Assembly: GCF_041435215.1 (NCBI RefSeq) | Contig: NZ_CP108394.1 | Location: 8,804,001 to 8,868,000 of the forward strand | Reading direction: 5' to 3' | Length of the DNA stretch: 64,000 nt | Source: Streptomyces sp. NBC_01314 | GTDB taxonomy: Bacteria > Actinomycetota > Actinomycetes > Streptomycetales > Streptomycetaceae | Shown here: positions 53,598 through 62,813 of the stretch, one piece after another | How the letters are laid out: each line of letters starts with the position of its first letter | Position numbering within the stretch: the first letter of the stretch is position 1 | The notes under the pieces: generated by a model | Database searches by the model: none | Seen by the model: only the letters and a program-made list of their open reading frames with translations | What the model was told of the DNA's origin: nothing | Program-made: the position numbers and the translations under genes

Positions 53598-54661
53598 TCA
53601 GCGGCCGTGCCGGCCGCCGGTCGTCGCGCGGCGGCGGGCCGCGGCGAAGAGGAGGGAGGAGCCGAGGGCCAGGACGGCCGCGCCACCGAGGGCGACGTAC
53701 GGGGTCATGCCCTCGCCGCCGGTGTCGGCGAGACCCTCCTTGCCTCCGGCGGGCTCCGCGAGGCCGGCGGTGACGGCTCCTGTGGCCGACCCGTCGTTCG
53801 TCGTCGACCTCGCGGTCGGCGACGTGTCGCCGGAGGCGGTCCGCGTGGCACCCTTCGCCGACTCCTCGGCCGACGCCTTCGGTGTCGGGTCCGTCGTCGT
53901 GCTCGCGTCCTCGTCACCGTGGCCGCCGTGCTCGACGGTCGACTCGTCGGTACCGTCCTCGATCTGTTCCTCGGAGGGCGCGGACGCGCTCGGCGGGGCC
54001 GAGGTGCCGCCGAAGGTGACGTCCGAGCAGGAGTAGAACGCCTCCGGGCTGTCCGAGCGCTGCCAGACCGCGTACAGCAGATGCTTGCCCGTGCGCTGCG
54101 GGAGGGTGCCGGGGAACGTGTGGAAGCCGCCCGACGCGGCCGGGTCGGTGGCCGTCGCGACCGGGTGCGCGAGGTCGAGGTCGTCCCAGGCGAGCGGCTG
54201 GGACGGGTCGTAGCCGGCCTTGGTGACGTACACCTCGAAGGTGCCCTTGTGCGGGGCCGTCACCCGGTACCCGAAGGTGGACGAGCCGGCGCGCACGCTC
54301 GTCGCCGGCCAGTCGGCGCGGGCCAGGTCGAGGCCCTTGAACGCCTCGTTGCCCGCGCTGCACAGCTCGCCGTCCGGGATCAGCTCACGGTGGCGGCCGG
54401 CCGCGTCGCCGATCCGTATGCCGTTCCAGTCGTAGAGCGCCTGGGTGCCGCCGGCCGTGACCGCCGCCGCGCAGGCCGCGGACCTGGGGTTCTCGGGGCC
54501 CTCCGCGTAGCACTGCGCCACCCGGCTCACCGGGTCGCCCATCGAACCGTGCGCCACGGCCGGCCCGGCGGCCAACGCGGTCAGGGCGAGGGGGCGACAC
54601 CGACGACACCGACGACACCTGCGGTGGTGAACGCGGCGGCCTTGCGACGGGCAGCGGGCAT
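53598..54661 (-). CDS. AA10 lytic polysaccharide monooxygenase with sortase-type anchor, frameshifted
   Basis: A secreted copper-dependent monooxygenase acting on chitin or cellulose. The mature N-terminus AHGSMGDPVSRVAQC supplies the copper-binding His; later Cys and GLDLARADWPATSVRAG, GYRVTAPHKGTFEVYV match AA10. After a Ser/Thr/Glu-rich linker (about 120 residues), the C-terminus has LADTG, a hydrophobic span and RRR, the LAxTG sortase E anchor. The natural start is ATG 54661 (MPAARRKAAAFT, with GAGGAG upstream), but a C-run of five (54590-54594) where six are needed breaks the frame in the signal peptide; the mature part is intact. Confidence 0.85.
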
Positions 54662-54965
54662 GGCGGGGCACTCCTCGAAACGGTCCTGGACGGCTCCGGG
54701 GGTCGGTCCCGGGCGGCGGGGGCGATCAGCAAGCTAGCCCCAAGAAACCGCGAAATCGCCTGCTGGGGGTGGGTGCGGGAGATCCTTATGGTGGCGTTAA
54801 GGATGGGCTAACCGAGGGCTCAGGAACGGGGGTCCGCGCACCGGCCGGTGCGGGGGTTCCTGTGCCGGCCGGTGATCCGTTTCTTACCCGGGCGCGGAAC
54901 AATGCGGCTGGTCGCGTCAGTTGACGACCGGTTGAGGACCAGCCGAAGAAAGAAGAGGACCGCCC
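54662..54965. other. 304-base divergent region between the monooxygenase and dienelactone hydrolase genes
   Basis: No gene. It contains CGTCA-GT-TGACG (around 54918-54929) and the hydrolase's AGAAGAGGA ribosome binding site near 54955. The promoter of the reverse-strand monooxygenase gene should lie in 54662-54780. Confidence 0.5.
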
Positions 54966-55736
54966 ATGACCGCCGTACGCGGAACCACCGTGGACATCGC
55001 CACCCAGGACGGCACCGCCGACGCCTACCTCGTCCACCCCGACGACGACGCCGCGCATCCGGCGGTCCTGTTCTACATGGACGCGTTCGGGCTGCGGCCG
55101 CATCTCAGGGAGATGGCCGACCGGCTGGCCGTTGCCGGGTACACGGTCCTCGTGCCCAATGTCTTCTACCGGTCGGGCCGGACCCCGGTGTTCGACCTGC
55201 CCGGGTTCATCGACCCGTCCGCGCGTCCGGAGATATGGGGCCAGATCCTCCCGGCCATGCAGGCGCTGACACCGGAGCTCGCGCTGCGGGACGCGGCGGC
55301 CTACCTGGACTGGCTGGCCGACAGCCCGCGGGCCGCCGCCGGGCCCGTCGGGATCACCGGGTACTGCATGGGCGCCCGGCTGTCCCTGTACACCGCCGGC
55401 GCCTTCCCGGAGCGGGTCGCCGCCGCGGCCGGGTTCCACGGCGGGCGCCTGGCGACCGACGCCCCGGACAGCCCGCACCTGGCGGCGGCCCGGATCACCG
55501 GCGAGGTGTACCTCGGCCACGCCGACGAGGACCCGTCCCTGCTGCCGGAGCAGATCGACCTGCTCGACAAGACGCTCACCGAGGCGGGGGTCCGCCACCG
55601 CACCGAGGTCTACACGGGCGCCTCGCACGGCTACACCCAGGCCGACACCGCCGCGTACGACGCCGAGGCGACGGCACGCCACTGGACCGCGCTGCTGGAC
55701 CTGCTGGGCCGCAACCTCGCACAGCCCCGGCCGTGA
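54966..55736 (+). CDS. Dienelactone hydrolase family protein
   Basis: A 256-residue alpha/beta hydrolase of the dienelactone hydrolase group, which opens lactones or esters with a Cys nucleophile. GITGYCMGARLSLY has the nucleophile Cys (residue 134) in GYCMG, GHADEDPS the acid and TGASHGYT the His. FYMDAFGLRPHLREMA is the family's oxyanion helix. The end overlaps the following acetyltransferase gene by four bases, so they are coupled. The substrate is unknown. Confidence 0.9.
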   Translation: MTAVRGTTVDIATQDGTADAYLVHPDDDAAHPAVLFYMDAFGLRPHLREMADRLAVAGYTVLVPNVFYRSGRTPVFDLPGFIDPSARPEIWGQILPAMQALTPELALRDAAAYLDWLADSPRAAAGPVGITGYCMGARLSLYTAGAFPERVAAAAGFHGGRLATDAPDSPHLAAARITGEVYLGHADEDPSLLPEQIDLLDKTLTEAGVRHRTEVYTGASHGYTQADTAAYDAEATARHWTALLDLLGRNLAQPRP

Positions 55737-56194
55737 CGGAGGCCCGGGACGAGCAGGCCGTCAGGGCGGCGAGCCCCGCCGACGTGGCCGCTGTGAAGGC
55801 CGTGACGGACGCCGCCTACCGCCACTACATCGAGCGGATCGGACGGGTGCCGCAGCCCATGGAGGCGGACCACGCGGCGAACGTGGCCGCGGGGCGGGTC
55901 TTCGTGACCGGGGACCCGGTGATCGGCCTCGTGGTCGTCGAGCCGTACGAGGACCATCTCTTCCTCGACAACATCGCCGTCCGTCCCGACGCCCACGGTC
56001 GGGGCGTCGGGCGGCGGCTGCTGGAGTTCGTGGACACACGCGCGCGTGCCCTCGGTCTGCCAGAGGTCAGGCTCTGCACGAACGTGATGATGTGGGAGAA
56101 CCAGGAGATCTACCCGAAGTTCGGGTACGAGGTCGTGGAGCGCCGGGTGGACGGGCCCTACGACCGGATCCACTACCGCAAGAGACTCGCCTGA
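55733..56194 (+). CDS. GNAT-family N-acetyltransferase
   Basis: A 153-residue acetyl-CoA-dependent N-acetyltransferase. The acetyl-CoA pyrophosphate loop is VRPDAHGRGVGRRLLEFV (about residues 82-99); IYPKFGYEVVERR near the end is motif B. The GTG overlaps the hydrolase stop codon. The acceptor amine is unknown. Confidence 0.88.
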   Translation: MTEARDEQAVRAASPADVAAVKAVTDAAYRHYIERIGRVPQPMEADHAANVAAGRVFVTGDPVIGLVVVEPYEDHLFLDNIAVRPDAHGRGVGRRLLEFVDTRARALGLPEVRLCTNVMMWENQEIYPKFGYEVVERRVDGPYDRIHYRKRLA

Positions 56195-56304
56195 CGGGAA
56201 TCATCGGGCCCCATCGGGACTCATGGGAATCATCGGGGCCATGGGGACTCATGGGGAGGGGCTGACGTCGGTTCTCGTGGTCGGGTGGGCCGGGGCGTGG
56301 GCGC

Positions 56305-56439
56305 TCAGCCGTCCGGCCACCAGGTGCGCGCGATGTCCTTTCGCACTTCCCGGCGCTCGACGGGGCGTTCGTCGGCCTCGTCCCGCACCTGGCGGGACGT
56401 GGACTTCCTCAGGGGCTTCTGCACGGTCGTACGGCGCAT
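56305..56439 (-). CDS. Conserved-looking 44-residue basic protein
   Basis: A short reverse-strand gene too small for most gene finders. It starts at ATG 56439 with a perfect AAGGAGG seven bases upstream and reads MRRTTVQKPLRKSTSRQVRD..., rich in Arg, Lys and Glu, ending in IARTWWPDG. High charge, a paired Trp end and codon use like real genes argue that it is expressed. It lies alone between two forward genes. Function unknown; a ribosome- or nucleic-acid-binding role would fit the charge. Confidence 0.6.
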   Translation of the reverse strand: MRRTTVQKPLRKSTSRQVRDEADERPVERREVRKDIARTWWPDG

Positions 56440-56521
56440 GGCTGCCTCCTTGCGATCCACCGGGTTCCGCGTATTCACGGAGGTAGACCTTTTCCGGGAG
56501 CTTTACTCATCGTTCGTGCTC

Positions 56522-56571
56522 TGTCAGTGGCGGCTGTCACCATCTGGACTGTCAGTGGCAGGTGTCACTCT
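56522..56571 (+). promoter_or_regulatory. Tandem PafBC-like (DNA-damage) promoter boxes
   Basis: Two copies of TGTCAGTG followed eight bases later by a hexamer occur in direct repeat: 56522-56529 with CACCAT (56538-56543) and 56550-56557 with CACTCT (56566-56571). The known mycobacterial RecA-independent damage promoter is TGTCRGTG-N8-TAnnnT; both hexamers keep A at position 2 and T at position 6 but start with C. The second hexamer lies seven bases before the ATG at 56578, giving a leaderless transcript. Confidence 0.6.
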
Positions 56572-56577
56572 GGCGGC

Positions 56578-57237
56578 ATGACCAACATCGACGACGGTGA
56601 AACCTCCCCAGCCCTGCGAACACCGAAGAACCCGGCGGCAGATGCCTCTTCGGAGGCCATCGACTGGGACGCGGAAGCGCCCGTTTTCGACGACGAACCC
56701 GATCATGGCCTGCGGGAACCCGTCGTCCGGGAGGCGTGGGCGGCCCGGCTGCGGGACTGGCTGCCGCGCCGCGCCTCCGACGTGCTCGACCTCGGCTGCG
56801 GCACCGGCAGCCTGTCACTCCTCGCGACCGAACAGGGGCACCGGGTGACCGGGATCGACGCCTCCCCGGCCATGGTCGCCCTCGCCCGCGCCAAACTCGC
56901 CGGGCGCCCCGCCGTGTTCCTCGTCGGCGACGCGGCGGCCCCGCCCGTGGGGGAGGAGCGGTTCGACGTGATCCTCGTCCGCCATGTGCTGTGGACCCTG
57001 CCCGACCCGGGCCGCGCCGTCCGCGACTGGTGCGGACTGCTGCGGCCCGGCGGGCGGCTCGTGCTGGTCGAGGGGGTGTGGGGCACGGTCAGCCCGGTCG
57101 GCATAGCCGCCGAGCGGCTGTACGGGCTGGTCGCGCCGCTCGTGTCCGACGCGGCGGTGGTGCCGCTGGAGAGCGACTCGCTGCTGTGGGGCAGGACGGT
57201 CGAGGACGAGCGGTACGCGGTGGTGGCCCGCCTCTGA
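56578..57237 (+). CDS. Class I SAM-dependent methyltransferase
   Basis: A 219-residue methyltransferase. VLDLGCGTGSLSLLA (about residues 64-78) is the SAM motif I, GIDASPAMVALARAK motif II and ILVRHVLWTLPDP the post-II strand. A Trp-rich acidic N-terminus (AIDWDAEAPVFDDEPD) precedes it, as in UbiE/Coq5-like or small-molecule methyltransferases. The ATG lies seven bases from a -10-like hexamer, so the message is probably leaderless and, from the promoter type, may be damage-inducible. The acceptor is unknown. Confidence 0.85.
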   Translation: MTNIDDGETSPALRTPKNPAADASSEAIDWDAEAPVFDDEPDHGLREPVVREAWAARLRDWLPRRASDVLDLGCGTGSLSLLATEQGHRVTGIDASPAMVALARAKLAGRPAVFLVGDAAAPPVGEERFDVILVRHVLWTLPDPGRAVRDWCGLLRPGGRLVLVEGVWGTVSPVGIAAERLYGLVAPLVSDAAVVPLESDSLLWGRTVEDERYAVVARL

Positions 57238-57278
57238 CCGGCCGCGCCCACGCCGGAGCCGTCCCCCGTCGGCACCGG

Positions 57279-57791
57279 CTACGTCAGCAGCGACTCCAGG
57301 CCGCCCCCGACGGTGGCGAGCACCTCCAGTTCGTCCAGGGCGGCCACGGCGGCCGTCGCGGCCGCCGGGTCGCTCTCCGCGAGCCCGCTCTCCTCGAACT
57401 CGTCCTCGTCCAGCCGCAGTACGGCCGTGCCGTCGGCGGAGCACCACAGGTCCAGGTCGAGGTCCACGACGACGAGCTCCCCGCCGTCGAGCGTGGCGGG
57501 CCTGGTGATGTCGCAGTACCAGCCCTTCAGCCCGCCCCGCGCGTCCCGGACCTCCTTCACGGCGTACCACCGGTCGCGCCAGTAGTACTCGGTGAACACA
57601 TCGCCCGGCTCGAACCGCACGAACCCGAAGTCCCGTACGCCGTCACCCGCCCAGGCGGCGTGGACCACGATCCGGGTGCCGTCGTCGCTCAGCAGCCGTG
57701 CGGGGTAACGGATCTTCGTACGGCCCGCCTTGCGCAGGACGACCCGCACCTCGCACGACTCGCCCCCGGGCTCAGTCGAGTTCACGGACAT
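57279..57791 (-). CDS. DUF402 family protein
   Basis: A 170-residue protein of the DUF402/FomD-like group. GDVFTEYYWRDRWYAVKEV and GWYCDITRPA give the family's beta-barrel with conserved Asp, Trp and Tyr residues, and DLDLDLWCSADG the metal-binding Asp pair. Related FomD hydrolyses cytidylyl phosphonates and some members are diphosphatases. The ATG at 57791 lies within the end of the upstream acetyltransferase gene (20-base overlap), so the two form an operon. A true substrate cannot be named. Confidence 0.82.
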   Translation of the reverse strand: MSVNSTEPGGESCEVRVVLRKAGRTKIRYPARLLSDDGTRIVVHAAWAGDGVRDFGFVRFEPGDVFTEYYWRDRWYAVKEVRDARGGLKGWYCDITRPATLDGGELVVVDLDLDLWCSADGTAVLRLDEDEFEESGLAESDPAAATAAVAALDELEVLATVGGGLESLLT

Positions 57792-58701
57792 ACCGCACCT
57801 CCGTCGCGCAGACCTCGTACCCGAACCACTTGTTGACCGCGAGCATCGGGCCGTTGCCGGCGTCGTTGCCCGTGAACGCCTCCGTGTAGCCGGCTGCGCG
57901 GGCACGGTGCAGGGAGTCGTTCTTGGCGAGCCTGGCGAGGCCCCGGCCACGGAAGGCGCGCGCGGTGCCCGTCATACCCGTGAAATAGCGGTCCCGGCCG
58001 TCCGTGCGGACCACGGTGAACGCGACGGGTGTGCCGTCCGCGACGACCACCGTGCTCAGGGCGTGGTCCAGCAGAGGGTGGCCATAGGTCTCCCCGAGCC
58101 ACCGCTCGTAGTCGTCGAACTCCGCGTCGAGGTCGCCGGGTTCATCCGCCGAGGCCTCCGCGTCCAGGTCGAACAGCGGGCGGGGGTCGTCGGCGAAGTC
58201 GGCGACCGTGCGCAGCTCCACCCCCGTGGGCGGGGCCTGGAGCGGGGGCAGGGTGCCGTGGGCCAGGTCCAGGCGGAGGAAGTGGGCGGAGCGGCTGGGC
58301 GTGTAGCCACGCCGTTCGGCGAACGCGCGGTCCTCCGGGGTGTCCAGCACCCACGACAGCAGCCGCCGCGCCCCCACCGCCGTCAGCCGCTCCTCGGCGG
58401 TACGCACCAGCAGGCCGCCGGCGCCCCGGCGCGGATGGTCCGGGTGCACGTACACGTTCAGGTAGCCCTGGCCCGGTACGGGGCTGTCGTCGGCGATGCC
58501 CATCTGCACCGTGCCGATCACTTCGCCGTCCGCCTCGGCGACCAGCCGCTGGTAGTGGGCCTCGGGAGTCGCGTGCGTGGCGTCGTGGAGCAGGGACGCG
58601 GTGGTGCTGACCATGAAGGGCAGGGCCAGGCGTCGTACCTCGACGAAGGCCTCGGCGTCCGCGGGGTCGGCGGCGCGGAGGTCGCGCACGATCAGTGTCA
58701 T
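57772..58701 (-). CDS. Tandem GNAT acetyltransferase
   Basis: A 309-residue protein with two GNAT domains. The first has VHPDHPRRGAGGLLVRTAEE (about residues 85-104), the intact acetyl-CoA loop; the second has ARAFRGRGLARLAKNDSLHRA (about 252-272), a less typical loop. ENKWFGYE-like NKWFGYEVCATEVRY at the end is the second motif B. The ATG at 58701 has no good ribosome binding site, so leaderless translation is possible. Single-chain double GNATs are known among mycothiol and antibiotic-modifying enzymes; the acceptor here is unknown. Confidence 0.83.
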   Translation of the reverse strand: MTLIVRDLRAADPADAEAFVEVRRLALPFMVSTTASLLHDATHATPEAHYQRLVAEADGEVIGTVQMGIADDSPVPGQGYLNVYVHPDHPRRGAGGLLVRTAEERLTAVGARRLLSWVLDTPEDRAFAERRGYTPSRSAHFLRLDLAHGTLPPLQAPPTGVELRTVADFADDPRPLFDLDAEASADEPGDLDAEFDDYERWLGETYGHPLLDHALSTVVVADGTPVAFTVVRTDGRDRYFTGMTGTARAFRGRGLARLAKNDSLHRARAAGYTEAFTGNDAGNGPMLAVNKWFGYEVCATEVRYVRELD

Positions 58702-58772
58702 GTGTGCGCACGGTACGGGGGGCGCACGGGGGGCTGCCTCCGAATTTCCGGTGGGTACGGGACAATCGCCGC

Positions 58773-59141
58773 GTGACCTTGAAGATTCGCATCGTGGAGG
58801 GGGGCGCGCCCTACGAGCAGGTGCGCGCCCAGATCTCGGAACAGGCCCGCTCCGGCGCGCTGCCCGTGGGGTATCGGCTGCCGACGGTACGGGGGCTCGC
58901 CGAGCGGCTCGGGCTCGCGGCCAACACCGTCGCCAAGGCGTACCGCGCGCTGGAGACGGACGGGGTGATCGAGACACGGGGGCGCAACGGAACGTTCGTG
59001 GCTGCCGCCGGCTCGGCCGCGGAGCGCGAGGCCGCGGGCGCCGCCGCGGCGTACGCGGAGCGGGTGCGCCGACTCGGGTTGAGCGAGGCGGAGGCGCTGG
59101 CGGCGGCCCGGGACGCCCTGCGGGCCGCGTACGCGGAGTAG
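58773..59141 (+). CDS. GntR-family regulator, YtrA subfamily
   Basis: A 122-residue small GntR regulator. The winged helix spans residues 10-70, with YEQVRAQISEQARSGALPVGYRLPTVRGLAERLGL as its start (seen here as YEQVRAQI...PVGYRLPTVR) and NTVAKAYRALETDGVI as the recognition helix; the short C-terminal helical pair is typical of the YtrA group. The GTG at 58773 lies seven bases after GACAAT, so the transcript may be leaderless. It diverges from the acetyltransferase gene by 71 bases and may control that operon. Confidence 0.87.
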   Translation: MTLKIRIVEGGAPYEQVRAQISEQARSGALPVGYRLPTVRGLAERLGLAANTVAKAYRALETDGVIETRGRNGTFVAAAGSAAEREAAGAAAAYAERVRRLGLSEAEALAAARDALRAAYAE

Positions 59142-59212
59142 GGCGTCCCGGGCCGCCGGGGTGCGCGCGGGTCCTGCACCGCAGGAACGCGCCACGGTGG
59201 CTGAGGCGTTGT

Positions 59213-59983
59213 TCAGGTCCGCGTCGGCCGTTCCGGTGTCCGGGTCGGCCGCAGGCCTGCCCTTCGCGCCGCCCCCGCGAAGGTCGTCGCGTCCTGTACC
59301 GCCGCCGCGTGGGGGTCGTTGTTGAAGTAGACGTGTGCGTCGGCGGTGGAGGGCCAGGTGTCGGCGATGCGGGTGGCCCAGGTCGTCAGGGCTCGGTGCC
59401 CGTAGTGGGGCCAGGGGTGGGCTCGGCCCTGGTGGAGGCGGAGGTAGGACCAGTCGGTGGTGCGCCAGAGGGGCGTGGCCGGGCGGGAGTGGGCGTCCGC
59501 CCAGCAGAGGGCCGCGCCGTGGGATTCCAGGACCTCGCGGACCGCGGGGGTCCACCAGGAGTCGTGGCGGGGCTCGACCGCGATCCGGGTGCCGGACGGG
59601 AAGCAGCCCAGGCAGGTGTTCAAGAGGTCGGCGTCGACCCGTAGCGTCGGCGGCAGCTGGAGCAGGATCGGGCCCAGGCGGTCACCCAGGCCCTCCGCGT
59701 GGCTCATCAGGCGGTGTACCGGCTCCTCGGGGTCCCGCAGCCGCTTGATGTGCGTCAGGTACCGGCTCGCCTTCACCGCGACCACGAAGTCCCCCGGCAC
59801 CCTGTCCCGCCACGCCTCGAAGTTCTCCCGCGTCGGCAGCCGGTAGAACGCGTTGTTGATCTCGACCGTGGCGAAGCGCGCCGCGTACTCCTCCAGCCAC
59901 AGCCGGGTCGGGCAGCCCTCCGGGTAGAGGGCGCCCCGCCAGTCCTTGTACTGCCATCCCGACGTGCCGACGAACAGGGTCAT
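59213..59983 (-). CDS. DUF72 family protein
   Basis: A 256-residue TIM-barrel-like protein of the DUF72 family. LFVGTSGWQYKDWRG at the start, EINNAFYRLPTRENFEAWR, FVVAVKASRYLTHIKRL and VEPRHDSWW are the family signatures. It is widespread and of unproven enzymatic role (a metal-dependent or endonuclease-like activity has been proposed). No operon partner is seen. Confidence 0.85.
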   Translation of the reverse strand: MTLFVGTSGWQYKDWRGALYPEGCPTRLWLEEYAARFATVEINNAFYRLPTRENFEAWRDRVPGDFVVAVKASRYLTHIKRLRDPEEPVHRLMSHAEGLGDRLGPILLQLPPTLRVDADLLNTCLGCFPSGTRIAVEPRHDSWWTPAVREVLESHGAALCWADAHSRPATPLWRTTDWSYLRLHQGRAHPWPHYGHRALTTWATRIADTWPSTADAHVYFNNDPHAAAVQDATTFAGAARRAGLRPTRTPERPTRT

Positions 59984-60012
59984 ACATCCAGGAAAGCACC
60001 GAAGCGAAACCG

Positions 60013-61107
<1,095 letters not shown>

Positions 61108-61235
61108 GTCGCCATGATCTGTCACCGCGGGCTTCCCGTGCATCCGCTTTCCGTAGTCCATACGTCGGGACGCGCCACGCGACGATATGACCATTCGCGA
61201 TGCACCGGCGAAGAACGCGCCGGCCGCACACGGGG

Positions 61236-61268
61236 TTTCCCTGGAGGCGAGGAGCGCCTCCAGGGAAA
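61236..61268. terminator. Stem-loop downstream of the subtilisin gene
   Basis: A perfect 14-base-pair stem, TTTCCCTGGAGGCG (61236-61249) with 61255-61268 around AGGAG, 27 bases past the reverse-strand subtilisin stop codon. Confidence 0.9.
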
Positions 61269-61295
61269 CCTCCGTTCGGAGTCGGGCTGTCGCCG

Positions 61296-62498
61296 TTACG
61301 GGACGATCTGCAGCAGACGGTTCGGGGAACCGGTGCCGGGGCCGGTGACCTTGCCGGTGACGGCGCCGGCGGTCAGGGCCGAGGCGACCTGGGCCGGGGT
61401 GGCCGAGGTGTGGCCGGCCAGGTAGACGGCGGCCGCGCCCGCGACGTGCGGGGTGGCCATCGAGGTGCCCGAGATGGTGTTGGTCGCGGTGTCGCTGGTG
61501 TACCAGCCGGCCGTGATCGACGAACCCGGGGCGAAGATGTCCAGGACTGCGCCGTAGTTGGAGTAGCTCGCCCGGGCGTCCGTGTTGGTGGTGGCGCCGA
61601 CCGTGATCGCCGAGGCGACGCGGGCCGGGGAGTACGAGGAGGCGTTGGCGCTGCTGTTGCCCGCCGCGACCGCGTACGTCACTCCACTGGCTATGGAGTT
61701 CGCCACGGCCGTGTCGAGCGCGGTGGAGGCGCCGCCGCCGAGCGACATGTTGGCGACCGAGGGGCCGCTGTGGTTCGCGGTCACCCAGTCGATGCCTGCG
61801 ACGACACCCGCCGTGGTGCCCGAGCCGGCGTTGTCCAGCACGCGCACCGCCACGATCTTCGCCTGCTTGGCGATGCCGTAGGTCGAGCCCGCGATGGTGG
61901 ACGCCACGTGCGTGCCGTGGCCGTTGCCGTCCTGCGCCACGTTGTCGCCGGAGACCGCGTCGTAGCCGTTGAACGCCCGGCCGCCGAACTGGGAGTGCGA
62001 GATGCGCACACCGGTGTCGATGACGTACGCGGTCACGCCGCTGCCCGCGGTGTCCGGGTAGGTGTACGTGCCGGAGAGCGGCAGCGACGCCTGGTCGGAG
62101 CGGTCCAGGCCCCACGGGGCGTTGGACTGCGTGGCGTCGGCGGTGAAGACCTGGTTCTGCTCCACGGAGGCGATCGCCGGGTCGGCGGCGAGTCTCTTCG
62201 CCTCGGCCGCGGAGAGACTGGCCGAGTAGCCGTTGAGCGCGGACTTGAAGGTCCGCTTCACCGAGCCGCCGTACTCCTCGACCAGGTCCTTGCCCGCGCT
62301 CGACGCGGACTTGAGGCCCGCGCTCTTCTTGAGCGTGACGATGTAACTGCCCTTGATCGCGGTGGGGGAGCCGGCCGCGAGCACCTTGCCCTCGGCCGGG
62401 GCGGCCTGGGCGGGGAGCGCGGTGAGGCCGCCGAGCAGGGCGGCGGTCGCCATGGTGACGGCGGCGACACGGATGTTGCTGATACGCAGGTGTGCCAT
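61296..62498 (-). CDS. Secreted subtilisin-like serine protease (S8)
   Basis: A 400-residue preprosubtilisin. The signal peptide ends near PAQAA (about residue 33) and an I9-type inhibitory propeptide (about 45-120) precedes the catalytic domain. The triad is YVIDTGVRI (Asp161), GNGHGTHVAS (His194) and SGTSMATPHVAG (Ser346); AAGN holds the oxyanion Asn. The ATG has AGGAGG twelve bases upstream. It is divergent from the SGNH lipase gene and probably works with the other secreted hydrolases in this part of the window. Confidence 0.95.
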   Translation of the reverse strand: MAHLRISNIRVAAVTMATAALLGGLTALPAQAAPAEGKVLAAGSPTAIKGSYIVTLKKSAGLKSASSAGKDLVEEYGGSVKRTFKSALNGYSASLSAAEAKRLAADPAIASVEQNQVFTADATQSNAPWGLDRSDQASLPLSGTYTYPDTAGSGVTAYVIDTGVRISHSQFGGRAFNGYDAVSGDNVAQDGNGHGTHVASTIAGSTYGIAKQAKIVAVRVLDNAGSGTTAGVVAGIDWVTANHSGPSVANMSLGGGASTALDTAVANSIASGVTYAVAAGNSSANASSYSPARVASAITVGATTNTDARASYSNYGAVLDIFAPGSSITAGWYTSDTATNTISGTSMATPHVAGAAAVYLAGHTSATPAQVASALTAGAVTGKVTGPGTGSPNRLLQIVP

Positions 62499-62813
62499 TA
62501 CGAGGGATTCCTCCTCATAGGCGGCGCACGCCCGGGTGGGCGCGCGCCTGTGGGGGTGTGTGTGCGAGCGCGCACTCACGGCCAGGAGCGTCGCGTTCCG
62601 CTCGCGGCTGATAAGCAGACTGGGTGATCAAAGGGTGCAGCTCAAGGGAGTTGAGCTGTTGTCATGTTTCTGTCACGCGCGCGAAATCGAACGGGCATGG
62701 AACGCGGTGGGTACGTTCTGTTGCGAGAGGGAAAGTATTGACATGAACACTTCCGATCAACACGCGTAGTTGCTACGACGGTTGAGGCAGAGATCCTGCT
62801 AAAGGGAGGTTCC
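62499..62813. other. Divergent promoter region between the subtilisin and SGNH lipase genes
   Basis: A 315-base region with no gene. TTGACA at 62738-62743 resembles a -35 box for the lipase but no well-spaced -10 hexamer is evident. GGGAGG at 62804-62809 is the lipase ribosome binding site. Confidence 0.5.
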
